64,000 bases of DNA from DASQFI01 sp035633215 (GCA_035633215.1 DASQFI010000039.1:434001-498000), one strand, 5' to 3'. Positions 8,056 through 17,139 are shown, counted from the stretch's first letter. Program-made: numbers and translations. The notes: a model not told the origin generated them from the sequence alone.

Positions 8056-10737
8056 TCAGGGCCTTTGAATACCCAGCCTTGCCATCTTGGACTGGAGCGT
8101 CGTACGTTTCATGCCGAGCCTGGCCGCGGCGCCTGACGGGCCGCCAACGAGCCAGTTGGCTTCCTGCAGCGCGCGGCGGATGTGCTCGCGCTCAGCATCC
8201 TCGAGCGTGCTGAGCGGCCGCGACACATCGGAGGCCGGCTCCATTGCGACCACCGAGCGCTGCTTGAGCTCCGAGAGCGGCGCGTCCAGGCTCGACCCGC
8301 GCGACAGGATGACCGCCCGTTCGATGAAGTTCTCGAGCTCGCGAATGTTGCCCGGCCAGTAGTATTCCGAGAGCGCCGTCATTGTCTCGGCCGAAATGGT
8401 CACGATCGGCTTGCTCATCCGCCTCGCGAACTTCTGCGTGAAGTGCCGCACCAGGCGCGGGACGTCGTCCCGTCGGTCGCGCAGCGGCGGACTGACAACG
8501 GGAAACACGTTCAGACGGTAGTAGAGGTCGCTCCGAAACTCCCGGTCGGCCACCATCGCCGGGAGGTCGCGGTTGGTCGCCGCGACGAGCCGGAAGTCCA
8601 CCCGGATCGTCCGGGTGCCGCCCAGCCGCTCGAATTCCTGTTCCTGCAACACACGCAGAAACTTCGACTGCAGCTCGAGCGGGATGTCGCCGACCTCGTC
8701 GAGAAACAGGGTTCCGCCGTGCGCGAGCTCGACGCGGCCGACCTTCTGCGCGATGGCGCCGGTGAACGCGCCTTTCTCGTGGCCGAAGAGCTCGCTCTCG
8801 AGGAGGCCGGTCGGAATGGCGGCACAGTTGAGCTTGACGAACGTGCGCTCCTTGCGGCCGCTGAGGTTGTGGATCGCGCGCGCGATCAGCTCCTTGCCCG
8901 TGCCGGTCTCGCCCTGAATCAGGACCGTCGAATCGGTCGGCGCCACGATCTCGATCTGCTGCAGCGCCTGCTTGAGCTTCACGCTCTCGCCGATGATCTC
9001 CCCGAAGTTCATCGTCGTCCGGATCTCTTCTTCGAGGTAGAGCTTCTCCTTGTTCAACTTCTCCTTCAGTTCGGCGATCTCGCGATAGGCGATGCCGTTC
9101 TCGACGGCGATCGCCAGCTGCCTGGCGACCTGGTTCAACAGGTCGACGTCTTCCGGCGTGAATGCCGCGTCTCGCAGCCGGCCCAGGTTGAGCGACCCCA
9201 ACACGCGGTCGTGCGAACGCAGGGGGATCCGCGTAAACGACCTGACGCCCTTCTCGAGGAGCCGGCGCACGAAGTCGGAGTCGCTGGCCATGGCGCGGAG
9301 CTCCTGCTCGCCCAGCACGGCCGGCTCGCCCGACGCCATCGCGCTGCCGGCCGAACAGGCGGTTTCGTCCGCCGGTCCTTCCTCCGTGAAGCGCTTGCCG
9401 TCTGACTTCAGGACGTGGCAGCGGTACGTGCGCGTTTCGGGATCGAAGAGGACCAGCCCGCATCCGTCGTGCTGGATGACGCGGCCGAGGCTCGCGCCGA
9501 TCGCCTCGAGCATCTCGTCCATGCCCAGATGGGCGACGACGGCGTTGTTGATCTCGAGCAACAGGCGCAGACGATCGCGCTCGCGCGCGAGCTGCTCCTG
9601 CGCCACGCGCGCGCTCTTGTCGTGGAGCACGTTGTCCACGGCCACCGCGACCTGCTTGGCCACGTGTTGCATGAACTCGAGGTCCGATGCGGTGTACGCG
9701 TTCGGCTGGAGACTGCCGAACCCGAGCGCGCCGAGGCGACGGAGCGCGGTGGTGAGCGGCACGGCGCAGTACGAGCGCACGCGGTTCTCGAGCAACAGCG
9801 GCGTCAGCGCCGGAAACCGCATCTCTTCGGCGAGGTCGCCGATCATCAGCGGCTGCTGTGTCTTCCACACGATTCCCGATGGCGACTCGTCCACCGGCGT
9901 CTCGCGCCCCGGTTGAATCGAACTCGGTTCTCCGGTCGTCAGAATCTCCAGGCGCATCACGTCGCGCGCCGGGTCGTGGAGCACGAGGTTGATGAAATCG
10001 AACGGGACCAGCCGCGGCAGACGCTGGCCGAGCACGTGGAACAGCTCTTTGAGGTCCCGATAGGAGGCAATCGACTCCGACACGTCGAGGAGCAGCCGCA
10101 GCCGATCGCGCTCCTGACTGAGCTCCAGCTGCGTCGACTTGTTGCTCTCGTCGTGGAGCACGTTGTCGACGGCCACGGCGACCTGTCTGGACACCTGATC
10201 GAGGAACTCCAGCTCCGACTCGCCGAAGGCGTACGGACGCAGGCTCCCGAATCCGATCGCGCCAAGTCGCCGCACGATCGTCGTGAGCGGAAGCATGCAG
10301 AACGACTGCAAGCCGATCTCGCGCACCAATGACTGCGACTGCGGAAAGCGGTCCGCGTCCTCAGGACTGCGGACGACGACGGGCTGCTGGGTTGTAAAGA
10401 CGGTGCCGCTGAACGACGCCGCGACCGGCACTTCAAGTCCCGGCGGAATTCGGTCGGCCTCGGCCGTGCCGAGCATGTGCACGCGCATCACGTCCTTCTC
10501 GGGATCGTGCAAAAAGAGCGCGATGATCTCGAACGGCACGACGGCCGGAAGACGCCGCGCGAGATCGCGGAAGAGGGCGGTGAGGTCGCCGTGGGAGGCC
10601 ACGGCCTCCGACACCTCGGACAGCAGGCGGAGCTGATCCCGGCTTCGGGAGACGGCCTCGTGATCGAGTACTGGATCTGACACAACAGGCATCGTACGGG
10701 GGATCTCCGGGAGTGGATTGAGGCTCGATCTCATCAT
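8056..10737 (-). CDS. Triple-GAF sigma-54-dependent transcriptional activator
   Basis: An 893-aa enhancer-binding protein of the FhlA type. Three GAF sensor domains lie in tandem (about 40-190, 215-365, 390-545), the first two close copies of each other. A short coiled coil joins them to the AAA+ domain (about 575-805), which has Walker A GETGTGKE (about 611), the sigma-54 contact loop GAFTGA (about 660), Walker B LFLDEVGDI and the arginine-finger region. A Fis-type helix-turn-helix (AAARLGMKRTTLQSKMARL) ends the protein. The ATG at 10737 has GGAG nine bases upstream. GAF domains bind small molecules or chromophores; the ligand cannot be named. The aldo/keto-reductase-fold gene converges on it from downstream. 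Targets are unknown. Confidence 0.95.
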   Translation of the reverse strand: MMRSSLNPLPEIPRTMPVVSDPVLDHEAVSRSRDQLRLLSEVSEAVASHGDLTALFRDLARRLPAVVPFEIIALFLHDPEKDVMRVHMLGTAEADRIPPGLEVPVAASFSGTVFTTQQPVVVRSPEDADRFPQSQSLVREIGLQSFCMLPLTTIVRRLGAIGFGSLRPYAFGESELEFLDQVSRQVAVAVDNVLHDESNKSTQLELSQERDRLRLLLDVSESIASYRDLKELFHVLGQRLPRLVPFDFINLVLHDPARDVMRLEILTTGEPSSIQPGRETPVDESPSGIVWKTQQPLMIGDLAEEMRFPALTPLLLENRVRSYCAVPLTTALRRLGALGFGSLQPNAYTASDLEFMQHVAKQVAVAVDNVLHDKSARVAQEQLARERDRLRLLLEINNAVVAHLGMDEMLEAIGASLGRVIQHDGCGLVLFDPETRTYRCHVLKSDGKRFTEEGPADETACSAGSAMASGEPAVLGEQELRAMASDSDFVRRLLEKGVRSFTRIPLRSHDRVLGSLNLGRLRDAAFTPEDVDLLNQVARQLAIAVENGIAYREIAELKEKLNKEKLYLEEEIRTTMNFGEIIGESVKLKQALQQIEIVAPTDSTVLIQGETGTGKELIARAIHNLSGRKERTFVKLNCAAIPTGLLESELFGHEKGAFTGAIAQKVGRVELAHGGTLFLDEVGDIPLELQSKFLRVLQEQEFERLGGTRTIRVDFRLVAATNRDLPAMVADREFRSDLYYRLNVFPVVSPPLRDRRDDVPRLVRHFTQKFARRMSKPIVTISAETMTALSEYYWPGNIRELENFIERAVILSRGSSLDAPLSELKQRSVVAMEPASDVSRPLSTLEDAEREHIRRALQEANWLVGGPSGAAARLGMKRTTLQSKMARLGIQRP

Positions 10738-10770
10738 AAGGCGCTCCGTCCGGGCCTCGCAAACGCGCTA

Positions 10771-10869
10771 GAGCCGTTCTCACTTCCGCGCAGTGCCAAA
10801 CCGCTCGAATCGCGGACAGATGGGCCGAATTCTGCCCGGCGGGCCGCTACAGGAGAGTGAGAACGGCTC
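10771..10869. repeat. R1 element copy 1: 99-bp element with terminal inverted repeats
   Basis: It starts GAGCCGTTCTCACTTCC and ends GAGAGTGAGAACGGCTC, so its two ends are inverted copies. The interior (CGCGGACAGATGGGCCGAAT, then CGCTACAGGA) matches the other copies at 14516-14615 and 19874-20002. It lies between the sigma-54 activator gene and the phytase-like gene. Flanking dinucleotides are TA and CA, so no exact target duplication is seen here. Confidence 0.85.
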
Positions 10870-11092
10870 CAGATCCTGTGACGAATCCGAGCGCCGTTTT
10901 GGTCCCGTGGGATCGGCCAACGGCGGCCCGGACCCGGTCAGTCATTCTGGCAGACTCCGCCCATTGGGGGGAATCGGCCCCCTGCTCTATGACGAACGAG
11001 GGAGCGCAGAATCGACATCTAGGGCAGGGTTTACACCGCTGACATATGCCGGTCGCAGGCTTTCGGTTACGCAGTGAAGGGCAAGCAGCCCC

Positions 11093-12322
11093 ATGAGAGC
11101 CAGAATCGCGATCCCCATTCTGATCGCGGTCGCCATCGCTGTGCTCGCGCGGGAGACGCAGCGACAGACGCTCGTCGGCTTCGCCAGCCTCCCCGCCGAG
11201 AGTTTTGCGGCCGGCCCGACGTCGGGCCAGTTCATCACGCCCGCCAACGGCATCGCGCCGCCGTTCGTGAACCGGCAGCCGGTGCAGGGCTTCTCGTCGG
11301 TCGCACGCGCGTCCGACGGGGACTTCCTCGTGATGCCCGACAACGGCTTCGGGAACAAGCCGACGTCTCCGGACTTCGTCTTGCGCGTTTATCGCATCTC
11401 TCCCGATTTCAAGACCAAAACGGGCGGCACGGGATCGGTGCTCGTGCGATCGCACATCGACCTCAGCGATCCCGATCGGCGAATCCTCTTTCCGATCATC
11501 GCCGACGCGGACTTCTATCCCGGTCCGCCGAAAGGCATCGCGGTCGATGCCACGATCAAGAGCCAGCGGCTGCTGACGGGCGCTGACTTCGACATCGAAT
11601 CGATGCGCGAGGCGCCGGATGGCACGCTCTGGTTTGGCGACGAGTTCGGTCCGTTTCTGCTCCATACGGATGCCGGCGGCAAGGTGCTCGACTCGCCGAT
11701 TCCTCTCCCAGGCGTGCAGTCGCCGCAGAATCCGCTCGGCGGCGTGCCGAACCTGGGCGCCAGCAAAGGCTTCGAGGGCCTGGGCATGACGCCGAACGGC
11801 AAGCTGCTGTATCCGATGCTCGAGGGCCCCGTCACCGGCGACGACGTCCGAAATTTGCGCATCAACGAATTCGACGCCGACCACAGGCGCTACACGGATC
11901 GGCGGTGGGTCTACCGCCTCGAGGAACCGGGTCATGCGATCGGCGACCTGACGGCGGTGACCGACCGTCTGTTCCTGATCGTCGAACGGGACAACGTTCA
12001 AGGCGAGGCGGCGCGGTTCAAGAAGATCTTCCTGATCGATCTGGACCAGCGAGATCCCGCGGGCTTGCTGGTCAAACATCGGGTCGCGGACCTGCTGAAC
12101 CTGGCTGATCCCAGCCACCTCGGCGGCCCGCTGCCGACGTTCCGGTTCCCGTTTCAGACGATCGAGAGCGTGATCGCGCTCAGCGACACCGAGCTGGGCG
12201 TCCTCAACGACAACAACTACCCGTTCAGCGCCGGTCGCGAGCCCGGACGCGCGGACCCGAACGAATTCATCGTGGTCCGGCTCGACCGACCCCTCTCGCA
12301 GTACTCGACGGGCAAACAGTAG
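11093..12322 (+). CDS. Secreted esterase-like phytase-family protein
   Basis: A 409-aa protein with a short N-terminal hydrophobic segment (ARIAIPILIAVAIAVLA) suggesting export. The rest resembles the phytase-like esterase domain: GFASLPAESF, QGFSSVA, DGDFLVMPDNGFG, TLWFGDEFGPFLLH, SKGFEGLGMTPNGK and the late NDNNYPF segment, a repeated beta pattern fitting a propeller. Members are annotated as having esterase-like activity; whether they cleave phytate is not established. The next gene is a secreted glycerophosphodiesterase on the same strand 128 bp later, so a shared role in organic phosphate use is plausible. About 220 bp upstream hold no gene. Confidence 0.85.
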   Translation: MRARIAIPILIAVAIAVLARETQRQTLVGFASLPAESFAAGPTSGQFITPANGIAPPFVNRQPVQGFSSVARASDGDFLVMPDNGFGNKPTSPDFVLRVYRISPDFKTKTGGTGSVLVRSHIDLSDPDRRILFPIIADADFYPGPPKGIAVDATIKSQRLLTGADFDIESMREAPDGTLWFGDEFGPFLLHTDAGGKVLDSPIPLPGVQSPQNPLGGVPNLGASKGFEGLGMTPNGKLLYPMLEGPVTGDDVRNLRINEFDADHRRYTDRRWVYRLEEPGHAIGDLTAVTDRLFLIVERDNVQGEAARFKKIFLIDLDQRDPAGLLVKHRVADLLNLADPSHLGGPLPTFRFPFQTIESVIALSDTELGVLNDNNYPFSAGREPGRADPNEFIVVRLDRPLSQYSTGKQ

Positions 12323-12450
12323 CTCCGACCCCGGGGCGCACTCCTGTTTCCGCGTTGGAACGGAATCGTGACCGAATCTTCACACCTCAGTCACGAGACC
12401 TTCGCGCCGGCGCGATGAAATTGCCTCTGGTTTTCGACGAAGGAGAAACC

Positions 12451-13608
12451 ATGCAATTGACACAATGGATTCATGACGGGGGCCTGCGCCGCACGGCTCT
12501 GCCGCTGGCGCTCCTGGGCGCGGTCACTCTTGCCGAGGCCGTCGGATCGGACGCGACGTGGGCACGGTTGCCGGGCGAGCAGGGTCAGGGCGTGAAGCCA
12601 ATCGTCATCGGCCATCGCGGCGCGAGCGGCGATCGGCCGGAGCACACGCTGGAGGCCTACTGGCTGGCGATCCAGGAGGGCGCGGACTTCATCGAGCCCG
12701 ACCTCGTCTCGACGCGAGACGGCGTGCTGATCGCCCGGCACGAAAACGAAATTTCCACAACCACCGACGTCGCGGCCCACCCCGAGTTCGCCGGCCGCCT
12801 TACGACCAAGCAGATCGACGGCGTCGGCGTGACCGGGTGGTTCACGGAAGATTTCACGCTGGCGGAGCTCAAGACCTTGCGGGCGCGCGAACGGCTGCCG
12901 CAGCTGCGCGGGACGAGCTACGACGGACGATTCCAGATCCCGACGCTGCAGGAGGTCATCGACCTCGTCGCCAACGTCAATGCCGCGCGCCTCGCCGTGT
13001 CGAAACACGACCTGGTCGGCATCTACCCCGAGACCAAACATCCCACCTACTTCGACACGATCGGCCTGTCGCTCGAGGAGCCGCTGGTCGATCTGCTCGA
13101 CGCGAACGGCTATCGCGGCCGCAAGGCACTCGTGTTCATCCAGTCGTTCGAAACCGCCAACCTTCGAGACCTCGCGACCCGGACGACGGTGCCGCTGGTC
13201 CAGCTTCTCAACTCGACCGGGAAGCCCTACGACTTCGTGGTCAACGGCGACCCGAGGACATATGCCGACCTCGCAACGCTGGCCGGGCTTCGTGAGATCA
13301 GCGAATACGCGCAGGGAGTCGGTGTCAACAAGGACCTCGTTGTGCCGCGTGGCGCGACGGGCCAGTTGCTGTCGCCCACGTCCCTGATCACCGACGCGCA
13401 TCGCGCCGGTCTCGTGGTGCATGGCTGGACGTTCCGGGCCGAGAACACCTTCCTGCCGCTGGACTTTCGCGTGGGAACCGACCCGAACCGGTTGGGCGAT
13501 CTGCAGGGCGAGGCACGCTACTTCCTTGATCTCGGTCTCGACGGCTACTTCACGGATCACCCGGGAATCGGCGTGGCGGCCCGCAATGCGTCCGTACCGG
13601 GGCGCTAA
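12451..13608 (+). CDS. Secreted glycerophosphodiester phosphodiesterase
   Basis: ATG 12451 was chosen because AAGGAG sits six bases upstream; longer in-frame starts lack this. The 385-aa protein opens with a signal peptide (hydrophobic about 12-30). The GDPD family motifs follow: HRGASG then PEHTLEAY, and IEPDLVSTRDGVLIARHE, which carry the catalytic His and metal-binding Glu/Asp residues. The C-terminal TDHP motif is present. The enzyme would cleave glycerophosphodiesters to glycerol 3-phosphate and an alcohol in the periplasm or outside, as GlpQ does. Its length, larger than the cytoplasmic UgpQ type, fits GlpQ. Co-directional with the phytase-like gene. Confidence 0.93.
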   Translation: MQLTQWIHDGGLRRTALPLALLGAVTLAEAVGSDATWARLPGEQGQGVKPIVIGHRGASGDRPEHTLEAYWLAIQEGADFIEPDLVSTRDGVLIARHENEISTTTDVAAHPEFAGRLTTKQIDGVGVTGWFTEDFTLAELKTLRARERLPQLRGTSYDGRFQIPTLQEVIDLVANVNAARLAVSKHDLVGIYPETKHPTYFDTIGLSLEEPLVDLLDANGYRGRKALVFIQSFETANLRDLATRTTVPLVQLLNSTGKPYDFVVNGDPRTYADLATLAGLREISEYAQGVGVNKDLVVPRGATGQLLSPTSLITDAHRAGLVVHGWTFRAENTFLPLDFRVGTDPNRLGDLQGEARYFLDLGLDGYFTDHPGIGVAARNASVPGR

Positions 13609-13689
13609 GGGACTGTCGGCGGGCGCCGCCGCGCAACTCGAGCCCGACTGGCTCGCAGGGCCCGAGTTCGCGCGGCGGAACGCGCTCCC

Positions 13690-13911
13690 CTACACCTCGA
13701 TCAGCGCCAGCGAGCCCGGTTGCGGCGCGCTGGTGCTCCGTTCCTGGAGCAACTCGCGCTCGGCCTGCAGCCAGTCATCGAGAGCCTGGCCGTGGCCCTC
13801 GCCGCGGTTCTGATAGACGGCATACGCACGCGCGGCGATCTCGTCGTGCGACGGCGCCTCGAACATCTGATCTTCCGCCAGTCGATCCTCACGTCTGATT
13901 CTCGAAGCCAT
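13690..13911 (-). CDS. DUF2934 domain protein
   Basis: A 73-aa soluble protein. The core HDEIAARAYAVYQNRGEGHG followed by DDWLQAERE is the DUF2934 signature, a short helical domain common in Acidobacteria and Proteobacteria with no known function. The start is ATG 13911, preceded by a strong ribosome-binding site, GGAGGGACC; a longer reading from 13953 lacks one. The C-terminal tail is Ser/Ala/Pro-rich. Confidence 0.88.
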   Translation of the reverse strand: MASRIRREDRLAEDQMFEAPSHDEIAARAYAVYQNRGEGHGQALDDWLQAERELLQERSTSAPQPGSLALIEV

Positions 13912-14219
13912 GGTCCCTCCCGAAATTCCGAGGCGCGCCGCGCCTCTTCGCATCGTACCGAGCCCATGTCACGGGAATGCGACTGCCGGAGTATCGCTGA
14001 GCCGTCGTATGTGACGGCTTCCTGGGCGCCGGCGCTCGCCCGCGGCTCCTGTCATCGGAGTCACAGCACTGGGCGCCAGCGACTCGCCCTTGGCTGTCGT
14101 GTCGGTGTGCGGACCCTCCGGCTCCGCGCCGCGGAAAAACGTCGCGCCAGGGGATTCGTCTTGCTGAACGCGCGTGGGGACCCCCAACCCCACGCGGCGT
14201 CTGGAACCGGCCCGCCTGA
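13912..14219. other. Gap without convincing gene
   Basis: About 300 bp between the DUF2934 gene and the HTH fragment. Open frames occur on both strands, but none has a recognisable domain, a credible ribosome-binding site or a hydrophobic or helical pattern that would support a protein. It may hold the lost N-terminal part of the response regulator whose HTH follows, but I could not recognise a receiver domain in any frame. Confidence 0.4.
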
Positions 14220-14412
14220 TCGGTCGTCGCTGTCGTCGACACGTTGGTTTGCGTGTGCCGGCCGACGACTTGGGCGTGACCGCGTCGAGTGGGAGCACAT
14301 CAACCGGGTGTTGCTCGAATGCGGCGGCAACGTCTCCGAGGCGGCGCGGCTCCTCGGCCTCCATCGCCGAACCCTCCAGCGCAAGCTCTCGAAATATCCC
14401 GCGAAACGATAG
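14220..14412 (+). pseudogene. Orphan C-terminal Fis-type HTH of an ActR/RegA-like response regulator
   Basis: The frame ending at 14412 contains VEWEHINRVLLECGGNVSEA and then ARLLGLHRRTLQRKL. This is the linker and helix-turn-helix that end ActR/PrrA/RegA-type response regulators, where VEWEHI...LGIHRRSLQRKL is typical. The upstream 50-60 residues in frame are unlike a receiver domain (no DxxLPGxxG, no phospho-Asp motif), and there is no good start. The likely reading is a decayed regulator with only the DNA-binding end left; a small HTH-only protein is the alternative. The left boundary is approximate. Confidence 0.55.
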
Positions 14413-14494
14413 GGCCATCCAAGTGTCTTGGATCGTTGTCTAATATCAGGGCCCGTTCGCCCGACACGGAAAGCGCGCAATTAAGGAGCCGGTC

Positions 14495-16600
14495 ATGCGC
14501 CCAGTCAGGCCGCTCGAGCCGTTCTCACTGCCTCGTAGAGCAAGACCTGCATGGATCGCGAGACTTTCGGCCGAATTCCGGCAGGTGGCTCGCTACAGGA
14601 AAGTGAGAACGGCTCTCGCGTTGATGGTGCTCGTGGTCGCCGGTGTGTCTACCAGTGGTCCGGCCGCGCAGGTGCCCCCTCCGCCGCCAGCGCCACCCGC
14701 GATCAGAGACCCCGCATCGCTACCCCAGCGGGACCCCACGCAGCCTGGAATTCGACGCGTGCCCGTTGGCGCGGCGGTCCTTTCAGGCACGGTGGTTCTC
14801 GCCGACACGGGCCAACCCGTTCGCGGCGCGCGCGTCACGTTGAACGGATCTTTCAGGCCACCAGAGTCGGCCGCCGGAGGATCGGGCGCCGCGGCAACCG
14901 CGCCAACCACGATCTTCGGCCGAGGCGGCGAACCGATACAGGTCGTCTCCAACTTCGCAGGCGGCATGTCGCTGTCGCGCACCGTCGTCACCGACGCGCA
15001 GGGCCAGTTCTCGTTTCCAAGATTGCCGGCGGGTCAGTTCTCCCTCAGCGCCAGCCGCAACCAATACCTTGGGGTCACGTACGGACAGAAGCGTCCGAAT
15101 GGCCCCGGCACGTCGATCCAGCTCAACGACGGACAGCAGATGAAGGTGACGCTCCGCATGCCGCGCGGGGGCGTGATCACCGGCATGGTGTCCGGTCCCG
15201 ATGGCGACCCGCATCCGTTTGCGCAGGTGCGCGCGCTGCGATACGTCATGACGAACGGCATCAAGCGGCTGCAGCAGAGCGGCGGGGCATCGTCGGACGA
15301 TCGGGGCATCTATCGCCTCTCCGGATTGGTGCCCGGCGAGTACATCATCTCCGCCACGCCGAACTCGGGCGACCTGATGTCCGAACGCATGATGAACGAC
15401 GCGAACGCCGTCGAGCAGGCGATCCTCTCGGCCACGCCGCAGCCGCCCACGGCGCCTGGAATGCCGCCAACCGTCACGGTCCAGGTCTCACCGCCCGCGC
15501 CTCCGAACGAAGGCCCACCCGGCTATCTGCCGACCTACTATCCCGGAACGCTCGTCGCGTCGCAGGCGACGGCCGTGCAGGTGGCCGGCAATGACGAGCG
15601 CGTTGGCCTGGACATTCAGGTGATGCCGGCATTCGCGTCGAACATTCAGGGAACGGTCGCTACACCGCTCGCGCAAGGCGCTGCGGTGCAGATCTCGCTG
15701 CTGCCGGATGATCCGATGAACGCGACGACGTCGCCGATGTCGACTCGCGTGCAGCAGGAGGGACGGTTCACGTTCCGGGGCGTTGCACCCGGAAGATACA
15801 CGGTGCTCGCGCAGACCGTCGCCGCCTCGCCCACCATGACGATCGTCAACGGCGTGCCGTCGCCGCCGACGGGCCCGGCGCCTCGACTCGACGACAGCCA
15901 GCGACTGTGGGGCCGCACCGAAGTCAGCGTCGAGGGCCCGAACACGATCAGCGTGAGCGTGGCATTGCAGCCAGGCCGCTCGATCTCGGGAACGGTGCTG
16001 TTCGAGATGCAGCGGTCGCCTGACCTGGTGCGGAACCGGCTGACCGTCACGCTGAGCCCGGCGCCGTCGGCGCAGATGATAACCGTCGGCGCGCCGCCTC
16101 AGGCGCAAATCGGGCCTGATGGCCGATTCACGCTGGTGGGCGTCGTCCCGGGGCAGTACATCCTGCGCGCCGGCGGCGGGAATATGAAGTCGGCCATGGT
16201 CGGCGGCCAGGACACGCTCGACTTCCCGCTCGAGTTCACCGGCGAGCGCGATGTGACCGACGCGGTGCTCACGCTCACCGACCGGTTCTCCGAGCTCTCG
16301 GGCGTGCTCACCGATGTCGCCGGCAAGCCCGCGGTCGACTTCTCGATCATCGTCGCGCCCGCCGATCCGCGGTTCTGGCGGCCAGGCGCGCGTCGCGTGC
16401 TGATGACGCGTCCTGACACGAACGGGCGCTACTCGTTTCGAACGTTGCCACCAGGGGAATACATGCTGGCCGCGGTCACCGATATCGAACAGGGTGGGCA
16501 GTTCGATCCGGAGTTCCTGAAGACCCTGTCAGGCAACTCCGTGCGGATCAGCATTACTGACGGCGGCAAGGTCTCGCAGGACATCCGCGTCGCCCGCTAG
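14495..16600 (+). CDS. Secreted protein with repeated carboxypeptidase-regulatory-like domains; R1 element inside the signal peptide
   Basis: ATG 14495 has AAGGAG eight bases upstream. The 701-aa product consists of beta-sandwich repeats of the carboxypeptidase regulatory (transthyretin-like) type, marked by recurring VTDAQGQFSFPRLPAGQFSL, DRGIYRLSGLVPGEYII, GRFTFRGVAPGRYTV and GRYSFRTLPPGEYML motifs. Pro-rich stretches lie at about 55-70 and 310-330. The N-terminus is odd: MRPVRPL is followed by 33 residues encoded by R1 copy 2 (14516-14615), then LALMVLVVAGVSTSG, which looks like a signal-peptide core. Removing the element would give an ordinary signal peptide. Initiation at the internal ATG 14624 is the alternative, but it has no Shine-Dalgarno. 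Such proteins are usually exported and bind surfaces or polymers; the function here is unknown. Confidence 0.85.
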   Translation: MRPVRPLEPFSLPRRARPAWIARLSAEFRQVARYRKVRTALALMVLVVAGVSTSGPAAQVPPPPPAPPAIRDPASLPQRDPTQPGIRRVPVGAAVLSGTVVLADTGQPVRGARVTLNGSFRPPESAAGGSGAAATAPTTIFGRGGEPIQVVSNFAGGMSLSRTVVTDAQGQFSFPRLPAGQFSLSASRNQYLGVTYGQKRPNGPGTSIQLNDGQQMKVTLRMPRGGVITGMVSGPDGDPHPFAQVRALRYVMTNGIKRLQQSGGASSDDRGIYRLSGLVPGEYIISATPNSGDLMSERMMNDANAVEQAILSATPQPPTAPGMPPTVTVQVSPPAPPNEGPPGYLPTYYPGTLVASQATAVQVAGNDERVGLDIQVMPAFASNIQGTVATPLAQGAAVQISLLPDDPMNATTSPMSTRVQQEGRFTFRGVAPGRYTVLAQTVAASPTMTIVNGVPSPPTGPAPRLDDSQRLWGRTEVSVEGPNTISVSVALQPGRSISGTVLFEMQRSPDLVRNRLTVTLSPAPSAQMITVGAPPQAQIGPDGRFTLVGVVPGQYILRAGGGNMKSAMVGGQDTLDFPLEFTGERDVTDAVLTLTDRFSELSGVLTDVAGKPAVDFSIIVAPADPRFWRPGARRVLMTRPDTNGRYSFRTLPPGEYMLAAVTDIEQGGQFDPEFLKTLSGNSVRISITDGGKVSQDIRVAR
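14516..14615. repeat. R1 element copy 2, in frame within a signal peptide
   Basis: 100 bp from GAGCCGTTCTCACTGCC to GGAAAGTGAGAACGGCTC, with inverted ends. It is flanked by TC on both sides (14514-14515 and 14616-14617), a possible 2-bp target duplication. It lies wholly inside the reading frame beginning at 14495 and introduces no stop, adding about 33 mostly basic residues between the first seven codons and the hydrophobic core. Confidence 0.88.
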
Positions 16601-17139
16601 TGCACGCGCAGCTCGAAGCCATCGTCTCCGATTTTCGGTCCGCCGGAACACGCGTGCATGCGCTCGATCGCCGGTTGTCCCCGGAGGCCTGGCTGCGCCG
16701 GCCGTCGGCCGAATCGTGGTCGGCCGCCGAATGCGTCGCGCATCTCAATCTGACCGCCGAGGCCATGCTCCCGCGGTTCCGAACCGGGCTCGAGGAGGCG
16801 CGCCGGCTCGGACAGCCCGCGCCGAACGTGTACCGGCGCGACTTCGTCGGCTGGCTGATCTGGAAGAGCCTGAAGCCAGGCGGTCGAATGAAAACCAAAA
16901 CCGTGGCGTCGTTCGTGCCGACGGGCGACCGTGCACCGCGCGAGATCCTCGCCGACTTCGATCGGCTGCAGGCGGATCTGATCGCCGTCACGCGACAGTC
17001 GGAAGGACTGCCGCTTCATCGCGTCAAGATGCCATCGCCCTTTAACGAGCGCGCGCGCTACAACCTCTATTCGGCGCTGACGATTACGGCGATCCACGAG
17101 CACCGGCATCTGCTGCAGGCGGAGCGGGTCGTCTCGTAG
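16600..17139 (+). CDS. DinB-family protein
   Basis: A 179-aa four-helix-bundle protein of the DinB_2 type. The start is GTG 16600, overlapping the preceding TAG by one base. Candidate metal-binding His residues occur at AHLN (about 48-51) and in IHEHRHLLQ (about 162-170), the usual spacing for this superfamily. Members include thiol-dependent transferases (bacillithiol or mycothiol S-transferases) and many of unknown role, so the activity is open. The TAG stop lies in the left arm of the palindromic repeat that follows (17136-17193). Confidence 0.8.
   Translation: MHAQLEAIVSDFRSAGTRVHALDRRLSPEAWLRRPSAESWSAAECVAHLNLTAEAMLPRFRTGLEEARRLGQPAPNVYRRDFVGWLIWKSLKPGGRMKTKTVASFVPTGDRAPREILADFDRLQADLIAVTRQSEGLPLHRVKMPSPFNERARYNLYSALTITAIHEHRHLLQAERVVS

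Noticed and set aside
8182..9868. Long plus- and minus-strand open frames inside the sigma-54 activator gene
   Set aside because: The activator frame has all family motifs; the others are Arg-rich shadows of it.
10925..10950. Possible sigma-54 promoter (TGGCAG...GCCC) upstream of the phytase-like gene
   Set aside because: The GG and GC are eight bases apart instead of ten, so it does not fit the -24/-12 rule.
12355..12450. Longer N-terminal reading of the glycerophosphodiesterase
   Set aside because: It lacks a ribosome-binding site, while ATG 12451 has AAGGAG at ideal distance and begins a signal peptide.
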